Of a stretch of 5,510 bases of DNA, positions 4,959 to 5,510 are shown piece by piece. A model generated the notes under the pieces. That model had not been told where the DNA came from and did not search any database. It saw only the letters and a list, made by a program, of their open reading frames with translations. Each line of letters begins with the position of its first letter. Position 1 is the first letter of the stretch. The stretch spans positions 1 through 5,510 of the forward strand of contig FR890477.1 in the NCBI GenBank assembly GCA_000433415.1. The letters run 5' to 3'. A program made the translations under genes and the position numbers. Origin of the DNA: Clostridium sp. CAG:448. Its GTDB lineage: Bacteria > Bacillota > Clostridia > Oscillospirales > CAG-272.

Positions 4959-5510
4959 ATGACGGATCGGTTGGTCGTGGGCATTTTCGCCCATGTGGAT
5001 GCGGGAAAGACCACGCTTTCCGAGGCGTTTCTGTACACTGCCGGCAGCATCCGTGCGCCGGGCAGGGTGGATCACGGGGACACCTATCTGGACACCGATG
5101 CCGTCGAACGGGAGCGCGGCATCACGGTCTGCGCCAAAGAGGCGCGGCTGACGGTCGGCGAAACCGAGATCATCTTAGTAGACACGCCGGGGCACGTCGA
5201 TTTCTCCGCCGAGGCGGAACGCGCCATGTGCATTCCGGACTGCGCCATCCTCTTGATCAGCGCGACCGACGGCGTACAGCCGCACACCCGCACGCTTTGG
5301 GATCTGCTCCGGAAAAACGGGATTCCGACCTTTCTTTTCGTCAACAAGACCGATCTGCCGCACCCGGGCGAGGCGGCGCTGGCGGCGCAGATCCGGGAAG
5401 AGCTCTGTGCCGACGCCTTTCCCTTCTTTCCCCGGGAGGCGCCAAATGCACGCGCCGAACGGATGGCGCTGCTCTCGGAGCGGATGCTGGAAACTTACAC
5501 GAAGAGCGGC
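4959..5510 (+). CDS. EF-G/Tet(M)-family translational GTPase, N-terminal part (cut by window end)
   Basis: Only the first 184 codons are present; the frame is still open at the right edge. The visible part is a translation-factor GTPase domain. G1 is AHVDAGKT at 11-18, the switch-1 region has RGIT at 53-56, and G3 is DTPGH at 75-79 with the catalytic histidine H79. G4 is NKTD at 129-132, where NKxD reads guanine. Short spacing from the start to G1 and the wording LLISATDGVQPHTRTLW resemble ribosomal protection proteins such as Tet(M) more than EF-G itself. Full-length relatives are about 640-900 residues and act at the ribosomal A site. Many Clostridia carry chromosomal Tet(M)-like GTPases of unknown role, so tetracycline resistance should not be assumed. 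The start is supported by AAAGGAGGGG at 4942-4951, a strong ribosome binding site. The promoter is at 4889-4917, divergent from the DUF2752-TM2 operon. Confidence 0.9.
   Translation, partial: MTDRLVVGIFAHVDAGKTTLSEAFLYTAGSIRAPGRVDHGDTYLDTDAVERERGITVCAKEARLTVGETEIILVDTPGHVDFSAEAERAMCIPDCAILLISATDGVQPHTRTLWDLLRKNGIPTFLFVNKTDLPHPGEAALAAQIREELCADAFPFFPREAPNARAERMALLSERMLETYTKSG

Noticed and set aside
4959..5510. Tetracycline resistance gene tet(M)/tet(O)/tet(W)
   Set aside because: The visible residues show family membership only. Identity to the resistance proteins looks moderate, the diagnostic domain IV lies outside the window, and no mobile context is present.
1..5510. Mobile element, CRISPR array, toxin-antitoxin or phage-defence system
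   Set aside because: No transposase, integrase, regularly spaced repeats, or recognised toxin or defence domains were found in any frame read.

Overview
The window looks like chromosomal DNA from a fairly GC-rich Clostridia-type Firmicute, possibly of the Oscillospirales/Ruminococcaceae kind. The reasons are near-consensus sigma-A promoters, strong AGGAGG-type ribosome binding sites, and a gene set (KtrAB, DegV, DhaS-like TetR, TM2/DUF2752, Tet(M)-like GTPase) that is typical of that group. The lineage is inferred from gene style only. No mobile element, CRISPR array, tRNA or rRNA is visible, and every gene appears intact except the last, which runs off the right edge.

Layout. Positions 30-63 hold a strong, probably bidirectional, intrinsic terminator. 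Leftward from 2106 to 87 is a two-gene potassium-uptake operon, ktrB (membrane channel) then ktrA (regulatory RCK ring subunit). It is driven by a perfect TTGACA-N17-TATAAT promoter whose -35 box lies in the loop of an 11-bp perfect inverted repeat. Upstream, also leftward (3083-2193), is a DegV/FakB-type fatty-acid-binding protein. Divergent from it (3278-3910) is a TetR-family regulator; the 194-bp gap holds a clear tetR promoter, several dyads and a weaker candidate degV promoter.

Convergent with tetR is a leftward pair: a DUF2752 membrane protein (start 4744 or 4789, stop 4376) followed by a TM2-domain protein (4315-3944). Their promoter is at 4814-4842. Divergent from it, a promoter at 4889-4917 drives an EF-G/Tet(M)-family translational GTPase starting at 4959 and cut by the window end at 5510.

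Functionally this is mostly housekeeping and membrane physiology: potassium homeostasis, probable fatty-acid delivery with a likely local regulator, a small uncharacterised membrane-protein pair, and a ribosome-associated GTPase. I see no compelling new defence or metabolic system. The points most worth a second look are in the regulatory DNA (the hairpin-embedded ktr promoter and the tetR/degV intergenic dyads), the unexplained DUF2752-TM2 pair, and the role of the GTPase.
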